Shown: positions 31,867 to 32,133 of the stretch, piece by piece
Layout: each line of letters starts with the position of its first letter
How positions within the stretch are numbered: position 1 is the first letter of the stretch
Assembly: GCA_009930125.1 (NCBI GenBank)
Contig: RZYZ01000003.1
Coordinates: 1 to 32,133 of the forward strand
From: Clostridia bacterium
Lineage (GTDB): Bacteria; Bacillota; Clostridia; Clostridiales; Clostridiaceae
Length of the DNA stretch: 32,133 nucleotides
Direction: 5' to 3'
Notes under the pieces: generated by a model
Database searches by the model: none
Told to the model about the DNA's origin: nothing
Seen by the model: the letters and a program-made list of their open reading frames with translations, nothing else
Made by a program: the position numbers and the translations under genes

Positions 31867-32133
31867 TAGTAATTGGTACCAAATCACTATCGATAATTAC
31901 TGGCAGATCTCGAGTTGAACTGATAGTTTAATTCAAGGCATGACAAATAAGCCTAGTACCATTTCTGTTTTGAGTTGGTCTACGCTGTTTTCTTGTAGTC
32001 GATTATTTCGGTCTGATTGTTCAAAATCTTGCTATGGAGTTTGTTGATGTTAAGCGCTACTGCGACCAGCGTGAGATCAGAAACAACCTTATTCATTGTG
32101 CGATGACGGAACCGCTTATAGTTGAGCCCATCC
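31817..32133 (-). mobile_element. Insertion sequence, one end only (IS1182/IS5-like, truncated by window)
   Basis: From about 31817 the sequence changes character: a long terminal hairpin, then a ~115-base non-coding stretch, then the 3' end of a transposase on the minus strand. The element continues beyond the window. Its outer boundary at 31817 is estimated from the hairpin; the target duplication cannot be seen. Confidence 0.65.
31980..32133 (-). CDS. Transposase, C-terminal 50 residues (5' partial at window edge)
   Basis: The minus strand from 32132 reads GLNYKRFRHRTMNKVVSDL and ends VALNINKLHSKIL...IIDYKKTA before a TAG at 31982-31980. The 'F..R....V..DL.L...A.NI.KLH' pattern is the usual C-terminus of DDE transposases of the IS1182 family (IS5 superfamily). 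The frame is open to the window edge and the start lies outside. Whether the full element is intact cannot be judged here. Confidence 0.75.
   Translation of the reverse strand, partial: DGLNYKRFRHRTMNKVVSDLTLVAVALNINKLHSKILNNQTEIIDYKKTA

Overview
The window reads as a low-GC Gram-positive anaerobe of the class Clostridia. The main evidence is an oxygen-sensitive single-chain pyruvate:ferredoxin oxidoreductase, a SCIFF six-cysteine peptide with its radical SAM maturase (a clostridial hallmark), an ECF-type vitamin transporter component, strong AGGAGG ribosome binding sites, and TATAAT promoters, many with an extended TGn. Proteiniclasticum/Youngiibacter-like Clostridiaceae are a guess; genus cannot be fixed from this sequence alone.

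Layout. 1-5040: the end of an ECF S component; a membrane-anchored, highly charged helical protein on the minus strand; an alpha/beta hydrolase; then DNA polymerase IV with a small conserved companion gene behind a promoter carrying two LexA/DinR-type boxes. 5068-13552 (all minus strand): a secreted SH3b-C39 peptidase-like wall protein, PFOR, a beta-CASP metallo-beta-lactamase-fold ribonuclease-like protein and a stand-alone MurG. 13771-15195: a GNAT acetyltransferase that appears to start at ATA, and a second acetyltransferase gene split by one in-frame TAA. 15340-19519 (minus): a ketodeoxygluconate module, running SGNH esterase, IclR regulator, KDPG aldolase and two PfkB sugar kinases, with a clear operator-like repeat in front of the aldolase. 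19565-19830: a regulatory region with overlapping divergent promoters and a candidate structured RNA. 19844-22953 (plus): SCIFF peptide, SCIFF maturase, and a PLP-dependent decarboxylase translationally coupled to the maturase. 23015-28789 (minus): a 1924-residue SF1 helicase of the DUF4011/DUF3320 type with a diverged nuclease-like domain. 28978-31784 (plus): a DUF4349 membrane protein and a RocB-like M20 peptidase. From about 31817 to the window edge: the end of an IS element with the last 50 codons of its transposase.

How the parts work together. The kdg block would convert 2-keto-3-deoxygluconate (from pectin or hexuronates) to KDPG and then to pyruvate plus glyceraldehyde-3-phosphate. 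The pyruvate could feed PFOR, which makes acetyl-CoA and reduced ferredoxin. PolIV plus companion is a damage-inducible unit. The SCIFF locus is a peptide-modification system of unknown physiological role.

No wholly new multi-gene system is proven here. The most interesting undescribed signals are regulatory or structural: the PFOR promoter palindrome and its chain of leader hairpins, the RNA-like hairpins with anti-Shine-Dalgarno loops before SCIFF, the SCIFF/maturase intercistronic terminator, the broken and odd-start acetyltransferases, and the large helicase. All assignments come from reading motifs by eye; no database search was run.
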